This document shows positions 1-9,350 of a stretch of 22,500 bases of DNA, piece after piece (the first letter of the stretch is position 1; every line of letters begins with the position of its first letter). Under the pieces are notes generated by a model. It had not been told where the DNA came from, did not search any database, and saw only the letters and a list, made by a program, of their open reading frames with translations. Made by a program: the position numbers and the translations under genes. The DNA is from Penaeus vannamei (Eukaryota > Arthropoda > Malacostraca > Decapoda > Penaeidae), in assembly GCF_042767895.1 (NCBI RefSeq), contig NC_091570.1, positions 37,297,785-37,320,284 on the forward strand, read 5' to 3'.

Positions 1-82
1 TCCGAATCGTGTGATTACAGTTGGGGAATGAGTTTTGGAAAATTATGTGAGGAAGAGTTCATGAGGAGTGCTCGCGGAGGGA
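1..82. other. Non-repetitive left edge
   Basis: About 80 bp of mixed-composition sequence. No open frame of note, splice-like boundary or RNA motif is visible. It is cut by the window edge, so it could belong to a larger unique island outside. Confidence 0.5.
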
Positions 83-245
83 TGGGGAAGGGAGGGGGGG
101 GGGGAGGAGAGGAGAGGAGAAGGTGGTGGATGGGGTATGAGGTATGAGGGTGAGGTATGAGGTATGGGTATGAGGTATGGGGTGAGATGAGTAAGGAGAA
201 GGTAAGCGACAAAAGGAGGGGCGACTGGGAGAAGTCTATACATCG
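83..245. repeat. G-rich purine tract with GGTATGA short tandem repeat
   Basis: A G/A-only stretch (about 83-128, with a run of eleven or more G) leads into a short array built on GGTATGA/GGGTATGA between about 131 and 183, roughly seven imperfect copies. It ends in a short mixed segment and then switches abruptly to a C/T-rich strand at about 246. The purine-to-pyrimidine switch means the two flanks are partly complementary. Confidence 0.75.
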
Positions 246-1060
246 TAACCAATCTCCTCGCCCCCTCCCCACCTCCTCCTCCCCTCTCTCCCTCCTTCCC
301 CCCAACCCCACCTCCTCCCTCTTCTCTCTCTCCATCCCTCCCCACCTCATCCTCCCCGCAAACTCTCCTCTCCCCAAAACACCTACTCACCCCCCAACTC
401 TCACCTCCTCCTCCTCCTCCCATCCCTCTTCCCCCTCCCTCCCCCCAAACCTCACGTCCTCCTTCCCCTCTCATCCCTCTTCCCTCTTCCCCCTCCCCTC
501 TCTCCCTCCCTCCCCCAACCCTCACCTCCTCCTCCTCCTCCTCTCTTCCCTCCTCTTCCTCCCTACCCTGCAACCCTCACCTCATCCCTCTTCTCTCTCT
601 CCCTCCCTCACCTCCTCCTTCCCCCCTTCCCTCTCTTCCCCCAACCCCACCTCCTCCCTCTTCTCTCTCTCCATCCCTCCCCAACCTAATCTTTCTCTCC
701 CTCCCTCCCCCAATCCTCACCTCCTCCTCCTCCTTCCCTTCCCATCCCTCCCCCCTTTCTCCCTCCCCCCAACCCTCACCTCCTCCTTCCCCTCTCCCCC
801 TCCCTCCCCCAACCCCACCTCCTCCCTCTTCTCTCTCTCCCTCCCCCAACCCTCACCTCCTCCTCCTCCCCCTCCCCTTTCATCCCTCTTCCCCTTCCCC
901 TCCCTCCCCCAACCCTCACCTCCTCCTTCCCCTCTCTCTCCACCCACCCCCAACCCAACCTAATCTTTCTCCCTCTCTCTCTCCCCTCCCCAACCCTCAC
1001 CCTCATCCTCCCTCCTCCCAAGCCCTCCTCCTCACCCCCCCAACCCCAACCCCCCGTAAC
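246..1060. repeat. Diverged pyrimidine minisatellite, core CCCCCAACCCTCACCTCC
   Basis: The core CCCCCAACCYYACCTCCTCC recurs at about 299, 390, 442, 510, 570, 637, 708, 766, 807, 844 and 908, separated by variable C/T filler such as CTTCTCTCTCTCC. Spacing runs from about 37 to 90 bp, so units differ in filler length. The blocks at 299-342 and 637-680 are almost identical over about 43 bp, which indicates duplication of larger segments within the array. A 268-codon frame on the plus strand and several minus-strand frames cross it, but they exist only because the tract is nearly purine-free on one strand. On the minus strand the core gives several adjacent G-runs. Confidence 0.85.
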
Positions 1061-1753
1061 ATCTCCACAATCATGTCTCGTTTAAATCATGTTCCAGGAA
1101 CTGCGACCGACCCTGTTCTCACCTTCAATGACCCTTTCATTTTCTTTGTGGTCGTCTTTCTCTTTCTTTTTTATCTCTCTCTCCCTTCTTTGAAGTTATT
1201 TTCTTCGTTTGCCTTATTATTTCCTTTCTTTCTTTCTTTTTCGTGTTTCGTGTTTTCTTCCTTTTTCTGTATTTTTTATCGTTTTTTTTCTTAATTGCGT
1301 TTTTTTTCTTATTTTCTTAATTTTCTTTATTCCTTCTTTCCCCTCTTTCCTTGTTTCGTTTCTCCTTTTATTCCATTTTCCCTGTATTTCTTCTATCTTT
1401 TCCGTCTTCTTTCTCTTTTCTTAATTTCCTTGTTTTTCCTTTTCTTTATCATCTTTCTCTCATTTCCTTCTTGTTTCGTTTCGTCTTTTTCTTTCCTTCT
1501 TCATTTTTCTTTTTCAAAATCTTTTATCTCTTTACTTTATTTCTTTACGATTTCTTGGTCCCTTCCATCATACACTTCCTTTCTCTCCCTCTCCTCCCCT
1601 TCCTTCCTTCCTCTGACCTTTATCTCTTCTCATCCCCACTTCCTTTCATCCTCTTCTTCTGCTTCCTCTACTTCTAATACTAATTCTAATCCTTCTTTTT
1701 CTTTTTCTTCTTTTTCTTCTTTTTCTTTTTCTTTTCCTTCTCCTACTATTTTT
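1061..1753. repeat. T-rich low-complexity pyrimidine region
   Basis: About 1061-1140 is fairly ordinary sequence. From 1140 to 1753 the plus strand is mostly T and C in irregular TTTC, TTCT and TTTTC runs with few purines. No clear period is visible. Three plus-strand frames stay open here, giving Phe/Ser/Leu-only peptides, which is the expected artefact. No gene seen. Confidence 0.7.
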
Positions 1754-2023
1754 CCTTCTTCTTCTTCTTCTTCTTCTTCTTCTTCTTCTTCTTCTTCTTC
1801 TTCTTCTTCTTCTTCTTCGTCTTCGTCTTCTTCTTCTTCTTCTTCTGCTTCTTCTCTTCTTCCTCCTCCTCCTCCTCCTTCTTCTTCTTTTCTTCTTCCT
1901 CCTCCTCCTCCTCCTCCTCTTCCTTCCTTCCTTCCTTCCTTCCTTCCTTCCTTCCTTCCTTCCTTCCTTCCTTCCTTCCTTCCTTCCTTCCTTCCTTCCT
2001 TCCTTCCTTCCTTCCTTCCTTCC
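1754..2023. repeat. Compound microsatellite (TTC)n-(CCT)n-(TTCC)n
   Basis: (TTC)n runs from about 1754 to 1860 with GTC and GCT interruptions. (CCT)n and mixed (TTC)/(CCT) follow from 1861 to 1919, then an almost perfect (TTCC)n of about 26 units from 1920 to 2023. The order of motif change (TTC to CCT to TTCC) is stepwise. On the plus strand it would read poly-Ser then a PSFL repeat, inside a 624-codon frame that I reject as a gene. Confidence 0.93.
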
Positions 2024-3138
2024 TCCCTCCACCTCCCTCTCCCTCTCCTTCCTTCCCTCTCCCTCCCTCCTTCTTCTCTCCTTTTCTCCTATTCCCCTTT
2101 CGTCCTCGTCTTCTCTCCTCCCCTCCCTCTATCTCTCCCTCCGTCTCCCTCCTTCCTTTCCTCCCTCTCCCTCCACCCCCTCTCCCTCTCCTTCCCTCCT
2201 TCCCCCCCTTTTTCCTCTCTTCTTTTCTTCCCTTCCCCCCTTCTTCTCCGTCTTCTCTCCTCTCCTCCCTCTATCCCTCCCTCCCTGTCCCCCCTTCCTT
2301 CCCTTCTTCCCCCCTTCCCTTCCTCCCTCCATCCACCTCCCTCTCCCTCCACCTCCTTCCCTCCCTCCTTCCTCTCTTCTTTTCTCCCATTCCCCCTTTC
2401 GTCTCCGTCTTCTCTCCTCCCCTCCCTCTATCCCTCCCTTCCTCTCCCCCTTCCCCCTCCCTCCATCCACCTCCCTCACCCTCCATCTCCTTCCCTCTCT
2501 CCTTCCTCTCTTCTTTTCTCCCATTCCCCCATTTCGTCTCCGTCTTCTCTCCTCTCCTCCCTCTCCCCCTTCCTTCCCTTCTTCCCCCTTCCCTTCCTCC
2601 TTCCTCTCCCCTCCCTCTCCTACCCTCCTTCCCTCACTACTTCTTCTCTTCTTTCTCCCATTCCCCCTTTCGTCCACGTCTTCTCTCCTCCCCTCCCTCC
2701 TATCCCTTCCATCTCCCCCTCCTTCCCCCTCCCTCCCTCTCCCTCTCCTACCATCCCTCCTTCCCTCCCTCCTTCTTCTCTTCTTTTCTCCCATTCCCCC
2801 TTTCGTCCACGTCTTCTCTCCTCCATTCGCCTCCCCCTCCTTCCTCTCCCCCTTCCTTCCATTCTTCCCCTCCCTCCCCTCCCTCCATCCACCTCCCTCT
2901 CCCTCTCTTCCTCCTTCCCTCCTCCCCTCCTTCCTCTCATCTTATCTCCCATTCCCCCTTTCGTCCACTTCTTCTCTCCTCCCCCCCCTTTATCCCTCCA
3001 CCTCCCTCTACCCCCTTCCACCCCTTCTCACTACTTCCCCCTCCCTCCCTTCCTCCTTCCTTCCCTCCTTCCCTCCTTCCTCTCTTCTTTTCTCCCATTC
3101 CCCCTTTCGTCCACGTCTTCTCTCCTCCCCTCGCCTAT
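2024..3138. repeat. Satellite-like array, about 145-bp unit, eight copies
   Basis: A conserved block of about 45-50 bp, reading CTCCCATTCCCCCTTTCGTC followed by CACGTCTTCTCTCC, recurs eight times. The TTCG anchor (or its equivalent) lies at about 2099, 2241, 2398, 2533, 2669, 2802, 2960 and 3106, giving spacings of 142, 157, 135, 136, 133, 158 and 146 bp. Between the conserved blocks is variable CCCTCC/TTCC filler. The second copy is the most diverged and lacks the TTCG step. Copies 5, 6 and 8 share the CCACGTC variant while copies 3 and 4 have CTCCGTC, so neighbouring units are most alike. The array ends abruptly at CCTCGCCTATTATTCC (about 3128). Confidence 0.88.
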
Positions 3139-3372
3139 TATTCCGAGCGGGAAAGTTCATAGTAATTAGGAATGGCAGAGTGATCACGAAGCGCATCATT
3201 ATGCAGAAAGATTTTCTCAAAATATATGATAATATTATACAAAAAAAAAGAAACGAAAAAAGAAAAAAAGAAAAAAAGAAAAAAAAAATGATCTCGAGAG
3301 GAATAATTTTGCGCCATTAGAGAGTCCTGTATAAAGGAGGCATTTGGCACGTGACTTTTTTTTTTTTTTTTG
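3139..3372. other. Unique A/T-rich island with A-tract and T-tract
   Basis: About 100 bp of mixed sequence is followed by an A-rich run with spaced G (about 3241-3288), 65 bp of mixed sequence, and a T-run (about 3356-3371). The A- and T-tracts are complementary and could pair around the intervening segment, which includes TATAAAGG and CACGTG. No open frame or RNA gene is recognised. The TATA-like and E-box-like words are too short to call a promoter. Confidence 0.5.
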
Positions 3373-3600
3373 TCTCTTCTCGTAATTTATTCTATTTTTC
3401 TTCTTTTCTTTTCGTATCAACTTTTTTTTTCCTCTCTCTCTCTTACTCGTATGACTTCCTGCTTTCTTTCTCTCTCGTAATCATTCTAATTTTCCCCTTC
3501 TCCTCTATTCGTATGACCCCTTTTTATTCTTTTCTCGCAATTATCTCGCTTTCTATATCCTCCTCCTTTAGCGCAATTCCTCTATGCTTCTCATGTTTCA
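3373..3600. repeat. Decayed tandem repeat of about 62 bp
   Basis: Anchors CTCGTAAT or CTCGCAAT (about 3379, 3474, 3534) alternate with TTCGTAT or CTCGTAT (about 3411, 3446, 3508) in a T/C-rich background. The 3446-3507 and 3508-3570 segments line up as two diverged copies of a roughly 62-bp unit, with a partial copy before them. Divergence is much higher than in the surrounding arrays. Confidence 0.45.
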
Positions 3601-3705
3601 TCGTTTAAATTGTGTGTTTTTCGTCTACGGAAAGTTAATGTTGCAAATGTTGAAATGTTAAAGATATACACATTATCAACATACACCACACGCATGCAAT
3701 ACGTA
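3601..3705. other. Short unique spacer
   Basis: About 100 bp of A/T-rich mixed sequence with ATGTTGCAAATGTTGAAATG. No feature recognised. Confidence 0.4.
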
Positions 3706-4215
3706 ATTAAATAAATAAATTAATAAATTAATAAATGAAAATTGATGAATAGAATTGAGTGAATAAACAAACAAATAAACAATAAATAAATGATAAAGAC
3801 AATAGACAGATTAATGAATTATAAAGCTACAATAAATAAATAAATAAATGATAAAAAACAATAAACAAATAAATGATAAAGACAATAAATAGATAAACAA
3901 ATAAATTATAAAACACAATAAATGAATGAATAAATAAATGATAAAAACAATATATAAACAAATGAATGTAAAACAATAATAAATGAATTAATAAATAACA
4001 GAAATAATAAATAAATATACAAATGATAAAAAAACAATAAATGAATGAATAAATAAATGATGAAAAACAATAAATAAACAAATAAATTATAAAATCCAAT
4101 AAATAAACAAATAATATAAAACAATAAATAAATAAATAAATAAAAACAAATAAATAAAATAAATAAATAATAAAAACAATGACAAATAAATGAATAAAAA
4201 AAAACAATAATTAAA
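3706..4215. repeat. Degenerate (AAAT)n array with AAACAATAAA inserts
   Basis: The tract is almost free of C and G. AAAT/AATA tetranucleotides are interrupted every 20-45 bp by ATGATAAAAACAAT or AAATTATAAAA motifs, so a loose higher-order unit overlays the tetranucleotide. On the minus strand this reads as repeated Ile/Phe/Tyr/Leu peptides (a 126-codon frame). I treat that as an artefact of the T/A-rich strand, not a membrane protein. Confidence 0.88.
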
Positions 4216-4245
4216 TAAACTTACTTCACCTTCCAAAACTTTGGA
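4216..4245. other. Junction between AAAT and GA arrays
   Basis: About 30 bp of mixed sequence (TTCCAAAACTTTGGAA inside it is a 16-bp palindrome, about 4230-4245). It directly abuts the (GA)n tract. Confidence 0.4.
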
Positions 4246-4672
<427 letters not shown>

Positions 4673-4857
4673 ATTATCTAGGTTGAGATAGCAGATAAAC
4701 CCCTTTCTTTCTCCTTTTTAACATCAAAGATTTCCTGCTTCATGAATTTTGGAAAATATTTATGAATGATGCAAGAATTCCAGGAAATGACAATGAAAAG
4801 TCGAACGCAACATCTTCACAACTTGCTTGAGGGTTGCAGTTATTGTTGCTATCAGGG
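4673..4857. other. Unique island
   Basis: About 185 bp of ordinary mixed composition between two purine arrays. No frame, RNA or repeat signature is recognised. It would make a unique anchor for checking the neighbouring arrays. Confidence 0.5.
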
Positions 4858-5257
4858 GTGGGGGGGAGGGAGGGAGAGGGATAGAGAGGTGGTGGGAGGG
4901 AGAGGGAGGGAGGGGGTAGGAGAGGGAGGGAGGTAGGGAGAGGGTGGGGGGAGGGGAGGGAGAGGGAGGAGAGGAGGAGGGAGGAGGGGAAGGGGGAGGG
5001 AGGGAGAGGTGGGAGGGGAGGAGAGAGGGAGGAGGGAGGGAGAGGGGGAGGGAAGGAGGGAGAGGAGAGGGAGGGAGAGGGAGGGAGGGAGAGGGGAGGG
5101 GGGGAGGGGTAGGAGAGGGAGAGAGAGGGTAGGGATAGGGAGGGAGGGAGAGGGTAGGAGAGGGGGAGAGAGAGAGAGAGAGAGAAAGAAGGGGGGAGGG
5201 AGAGAGGGAAGGGAGGGAGGGAGGGAGGGAGGGAGGGAGAGACAGACAGACAGACAG
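4858..5257. repeat. (GGGA)n-rich purine array ending in (GACA)n
   Basis: A run of GGGAGG, GGGAGA and GGAGG words with scattered T (GGTAGG, GGTGGG) and no clear long period is followed by (GA)n (5166-5186), perfect (GGGA)n (about 5203-5238) and a short (GACA)n (about 5240-5257). Multiple closely spaced G-runs make G-quadruplex formation possible on the plus strand. The 202-codon minus-strand frame is Ser/Leu/Pro only and is not a gene. Confidence 0.92.
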
Positions 5258-5490
5258 CAACAGCATATCTCAGACATGGTGACGATCGCAACGACGAATA
5301 AAGCACCCGGGAATAAAAGGAGGAAAAGAGGAAATGCATAATAATCACAAGAACGGAGACACGGTGTTGCCTGATGACCTGCCATTCATTTATTTTTCTC
5401 CTAAGAAATCGCTTTCTATTTTTTTCTTAAAAAATCCCACACCCACCAAATTCTACCTCTCTTATCACGACGATTTTTCGTACACTTCAC

Positions 5491-5493
<3 letters not shown>
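5258..5493. other. Unique island
   Basis: About 235 bp of mixed sequence. The first half is A/G-rich (AATAAAGCACCCGGGAATAAAAGG), the second T/C/A-rich. No start-to-stop frame with a recognisable product is seen, and no RNA gene. Confidence 0.5.
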
Positions 5494-5551
<58 letters not shown>

Positions 5552-5646
5552 GAGCGAGAGCGAGCGAGAGTGAGAGTGAGAGTGAGTGAGATTGAGAGTG
5601 AGTGAGATTGAGAGTGAGTGAGATTGAGAGTGAGTGAGATTGAGAG

Positions 5647-5682
<36 letters not shown>

Positions 5683-5695
5683 TGAGAGTGAGAGT

Positions 5696-5754
<59 letters not shown>
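5494..5754. repeat. (GA)n flanking a 16-bp minisatellite ATTGAGAGTGAGTGAG
   Basis: (GA)n at 5494-5555 degenerates through GAGCGA into GAGAGT words. Four exact tandem copies of the 16-bp unit ATTGAGAGTGAGTGAG occupy 5591-5654, then (GAGAGT)n (5655-5703), and (GA)n again to 5754. The arrangement, a derived minisatellite nested inside its parent microsatellite, suggests mutation followed by local expansion. The core GATTGAGAGTGAG recurs on the opposite strand at 11341-11480. Confidence 0.93.
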
Positions 5755-5758
<4 letters not shown>

Positions 5759-6205
5759 GACGGAAACGCCATATAATAATTTTAAGTCCCCCCGCCGTAG
5801 TCCACGTTGGCAACAATCTCCCCATTTTCTTTTAAAAAAATCCTTTTATTCCCATTTTCTTTTTTAAAAAATCCCATTTGTTCCCGTTTTCTCTTTTATG
5901 CTTTAATCCATACCGTTGAGCTAAGCGATCCTCAAATCCACACCCTACGCATCGTTTTATATTTCATTCTACTCCTTAGCTAACACATAAATAAACATAA
6001 ATAATCCGTAACAAGTGATAAGACGGCCATTAGCGATCTGATAGAGGAACTACCGCCGGTATGAACCACAGACAACTCCCAGAATTAAGATAAGCATCAA
6101 TACACATCACTTGGCATAAACCGGGGTACCTGTTTCATAATACTACGTAAAAACAGGTGGTCAATGATACGTCTGGGAGGAATTGTGTAGCGTATAGGTT
6201 GGGAG

Positions 6206-6208
<3 letters not shown>
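5755..6208. other. Unique island with three short tandem copies and a tRNA A-box-like word
   Basis: Mostly ordinary sequence of about 450 bp. At 5821, 5851 and 5883 a 30-32-bp unit starting CCCATTTTCTTTT and followed by A-run then TCC is repeated, the third copy truncated (about 5821-5898). On the minus strand, 5923-5911 reads TAGCTCAACGGTA, which resembles the A box of a tRNA gene or tRNA-derived SINE, but no B box (GGTTCGANNCC) follows within 80 bp. No protein frame is convincing. Confidence 0.45.
5821..5898. repeat. Short direct repeat, about 31 bp x 2.5
   Basis: Two full copies and one partial copy of CCCATTTTCTTTT + A6-7 + TCC begin at 5821, 5851 and 5883. The differences are the length of the T and A runs and one A-to-G change in the third copy. 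Confidence 0.7.
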
Positions 6209-6297
<89 letters not shown>

Positions 6298-6377
6298 AGG
6301 GAGGGAGAGGGAGAGGGAGGGAGCGAACAAGAGAGAGAAAGAGGGAGCGAGAGAGAGAGAGAGAGAAAGTTAGATAC

Positions 6378-6410
<33 letters not shown>

Positions 6411-6430
6411 CAGAGGCAGAGAGAAAGAAA
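6209..6430. repeat. (GA)n microsatellite with GGGA segment
   Basis: Uninterrupted (GA)n of about 40 units from 6209 to 6290, (GGGA)n and GGGAGA from 6291 to 6323, then interrupted (GA)n with GATACATA at about 6373 and GGCAGA at about 6410. The peptide frames on both strands are artefacts. Confidence 0.95.
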
Positions 6431-6990
6431 CGAAGAAACAAAGAGACCACACGCACACAATACGTTACCCAAAAGGCGTATCATTAGCCGTCTCCCCCAA
6501 GATCCTCTCAACGGAAGAAGCAAACAAACCTGCAAAGAAAAACGGGATTGATTAAACCTCTGAAGTACATATGTGCGTATATTTTCCCCTCAAAATAAGA
6601 AGGAGAAGAAAAAGATAACGAAACAGCGGCCGAAGCGAAAGAAAAAGAGAACAGACCTCCCTCACAATGCGTTCCACCAATCCCACCATCGTAGGGTCAC
6701 CATATAACGCCCCCATATTAAAACAACAAGTTCTCCCACACTCGGAGATGATCAAACAGCCGTTCTTCTACCCACGAAACGAGACCATCTTTCAAGCCAA
6801 GAACAAGCCTCCCTGTTGAGCCGAGTGTCTTGCAGGTGCGATTCCACATGCCCTGGACCCCCGAGCTGTGAAGGGGCCGGCCACAAAGCGAAACCAAACA
6901 GTGAGGGGTTTCAGGAGGACCTGATGCCCCCTGCAGGGCGCGTCGTGGTCGTCCCTGGGGCAGCGTGTGCAGTGCAGGGGAAGGTGGGCG
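6431..6990. other. Unique island, possible small ORF, no recognised gene
   Basis: About 560 bp of mixed composition, the longest clearly non-repetitive stretch in the first 9 kb. It contains a 50-codon ATG-to-TGA frame at 6667-6819 (plus) and an overlapping 67-codon frame at 6755-6552 (minus). Neither resembles a family I know. The 3' part (6830-6985) is GC-rich with the palindrome CCCTGCAGGG near 6930 and a splice-acceptor-like TGTCTTGCAG at about 6827-6836. It could be a non-coding transcript or an exon fragment, but nothing decides this. Confidence 0.4.
6667..6819 (+). other. Unrecognised 50-codon open frame
   Basis: The frame starts at ATG with A at position -3 (context CACAATGC) and ends at TGA. 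The peptide begins MRSTNPTIVG and ends AKNKPPC, with normal amino-acid variety, unlike the repeat-derived frames around it. No signal peptide, domain or repeat is visible. A frame of this length is expected by chance in unique DNA of this size, so it is recorded only as a candidate. Confidence 0.1.
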
Positions 6991-7610
6991 TGGGTAGGAG
7001 GGGGGAAGGGGTAGAAGGGGTGGAGGAGAGGGAGGAGATGGGATAAGGAGAGGAGAATGAGAAGGGGGAGGGGGAGACAGGGGAGGGGATGGAGAAGGGA
7101 TAGGGGGAGAAAAAGAGGTGGGGGCTGAGGGTGAGAAGGGACAAGAAGAGAACGAGAAGGGGGATTAGAAGAGACGGGGAGGGAAGGAGGGAGGAGGGGA
7201 GAAAAAGGCGGTGAGGGCGGAGGGGAGGAGGAGGGCAAGAGAAGGGTATAGAGAAGGTTGATGAGGGGGAAGGAGGATGAAGATGGAGGGAGAGGAAGGG
7301 GAGGAGAAGGAAAAGGAGAAGAAGGAGGAGAAATGGAGAAGAGGTGAGGCAAGAGTCATAAGGCGTGAGGACAGGACGGATGGCAGAGGGAAGGGAAAGG
7401 AATTATGAAAGGGCAAAAAGCGCTGGGATGGAATGGACAAGGAAAATGAGAGGGTAGAAGGGTAGAGAAGGGGAAGGGAAGAAGCGAGGGGATAAAAGGG
7501 AGATTGGAGGGAAAGAATGCGCCATTAGGGAATATAAGAGTGGATACGAGACGGGGGTGGGTGAGTGTGAAGAGGACAGAAAAGGTCGGGCGTTGGAGAG
7601 GCTGGTGGGG
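6991..7610. repeat. Degenerate G/A-rich purine region
   Basis: Plus-strand G and A dominate with scattered T and C. Words such as GGGGAAGGGG, GAGGAGAAGG and GGGAAGG recur without a fixed period, so this is either old decayed purine repeat or simple low complexity. It ends with a run of about eleven G at 7608-7618. The minus-strand frames (Pro/Ser/Leu/Phe-rich, up to 186 codons) result from this bias. Confidence 0.7.
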
Positions 7611-7809
7611 GGGGGGGGCGACATCCGCTTCGAAATTCGAGCTGTTGGAGAGCGGGTGAAGAGATCTTAATGTGGGTGTCGGGTGAAGGAATGACGAAGG
7701 CACGTGACTCGTGCTGGATGGGACTCGGGGACATTTCTTGTGTTTGTCCAGCTGTCAAAACTGAACCAACTTTAGAAATACAATAAATAAAAGAGGGGAA
7801 GAGGGAGGA

Positions 7810-7810
<1 letters not shown>
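7611..7810. other. Unique island
   Basis: About 200 bp of mixed sequence with CACGTGACTCGTG near 7702 and AATACAATAAATAAAAG near 7777. The AATAAA words could be a polyadenylation signal, but no A-tail or upstream gene is seen. Confidence 0.4.

Positions 7811-7897
<87 letters not shown>
7811..7897. repeat. (GA)n microsatellite
   Basis: About 43 dinucleotide units with a single GGGA interruption near 7836, bordered by purine-rich sequence. Confidence 0.96.
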
Positions 7898-7901
<4 letters not shown>

Positions 7902-8105
7902 GAGATAGAGAAGAAAACATTACCCGGTACACAAAATATTTCACAAAATACCAGGCCTCCTAGCGCCCGTCAAAGAAAAGGAAAAAACAAAACATATATA
8001 GTGTAAGGATAAAAGGTAAAGACACAAAAGAAGAAAGAGAAGCCAGGCTTAGCAAACCCATTTAACCATCCAGGCGTGGCAAAAGGCCAATCTTCGAGTC
8101 CCTCC
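7898..8105. other. Unique island with 14-bp imperfect direct repeat
   Basis: About 200 bp, A-rich in the middle. CCAGGCTTAGCAAA (8043) and CCAGGCGTGGCAAA (8070) are 12/14 identical and 27 bp apart. No gene recognised. A minus-strand frame from the neighbouring array runs through here without gaining recognisable content. Confidence 0.4.
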
Positions 8106-9350
8106 TCTCTCTCTCTCTCTCTCCCCCTCTCTCTATCCCCATCCCTCTCTCTATCCCCCTCCCTCTCTCTATCCCCCTCCCTCTCTCTATCCCCCTCTCT
8201 CCATCCCTCTCCTTCTCTCCATCCCTCTCCTTCTCTCCATCCCTCTCCCTTCTCTCCCTCCCTCTCCTTCTCTCCATCCCTCTCCTTCTCTCCATCCCTC
8301 TCCTTCTCTCCATCCCTCTCCTTCTTCCATCCCTCTCTTTCTCTCCATCCCTTCCTTCTCTCCATCTCTCTCTCTCCTTCTTTACTTCTCCCTCTCTCTC
8401 TCTCTCTCCTTCTCTCCCTCCCTCCTTCTCTCCCTCCTCTCCTTCTCTCCTCCCTCTCCTTCTCCCTCCCTCTCCTTCTCTCCCTCCCTCTCCTTCTCTC
8501 CCTCCTCTCCTTCCTCTCTCTCCCTCCCTCCTTCTCTCCCTCCCTCTCCTGCTCTCGCTCTCCCCTTCTCTCCATCCCTCTCCTTATCTCCTTCTCTCCC
8601 TCCCTCTCTCTCTCCTTCTCTCCTTCTCTCCATCCCTCTCCTTCTCTCCATCCCTCCCTCTCTCTCCTTCTCTCCCTCTCCATCTCTCCATCCCTCACCT
8701 TCTCTCCATCCCTCTCCTTCTCTCCATCCCTCTCCTTCTCTCCATCCCTCTCCTTCTCTCCATCCCTCTCTCTCTCTCTCTCTCCTTCTCTACTTCTCCC
8801 TCTCTCTCTCTCTCTCTTCTCTCCCTCCTTCTCTCCCCTCCCTCTCTCTCTCTCCTTCTCTCCCTCTCTCTCCATCCCTCCCTCTCTCTCCTTCTCTCCC
8901 CTCTCTCCCTCTCTCCCTCCCTCTCCCTCTCCTTCTCTCCATCCCTCTCCTTCTCTCCATCCCTCTCCTTCTCTCCATCCCTCTCCTTCTCTCCACCCCT
9001 CCCCTTCTCTCCCTCCCTCTCGTTCTCTCCCTCCCCCTCCTTCTCTCCATCCCTGTCCTTCTCTCCATCCCTCTCCTTCTCTCCCTCCCTCTCTCTCTCT
9101 CTCTCCTTCTCTCCCTGTCTCTCCTTCTCTCCCTCTCTCCTTCTCCATCCATCTCCTTCTCTCCATCCCTCTCCTGCTCTCGCTCTCCCCTTCTCTCCAT
9201 CCCTCTCCTCCTCTCCATCCCTCTCCTTCTCTCCTTCTCTCCCTCCCCCTCCCTCTCTCTCCCTCTCTCCCTCCCTCCCTCTCTCCATCCCTCTCTCTCT
9301 CTTTCTCTCCCTCTCTCTCTATCCCTCTCCCTCCCTCTCCCTCTCCCGCC
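8106..9350. repeat. 18-bp pyrimidine minisatellite, about 1.25 kb
   Basis: The base unit is 18 bp. It starts as CTATCCCCCTCCCTCTCT (TATCCCC at 8134, 8152, 8170, 8188) and changes to CTCCTTCTCTCCATCCCT, which recurs throughout, interspersed with CTCCCTCC variants and (CT)n. Larger segments are duplicated: the diagnostic GCTCTCGCTCTCCCC occurs at 8551 and 9176 (625 bp apart), and a CTTCTNTACTTCTCCCTC block at about 8368 and 8783. Because 18 is a multiple of three, frames stay open for 451 codons on plus and 505 on minus, each with hexapeptide repeats. Both-strand openness argues that neither is a gene. Confidence 0.92.

Noticed and set aside
1295..3169. 624-codon plus-strand open frame
   Set aside because: It is Ser/Pro/Phe/Leu only and follows C/T-rich repeats that cannot contain stops; no domain, and the repeats change motif along the frame.
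3827..4207. Minus-strand frame resembling a multi-pass membrane protein
   Set aside because: The hydrophobic Ile/Phe/Tyr/Leu content comes directly from AAAT repeats.
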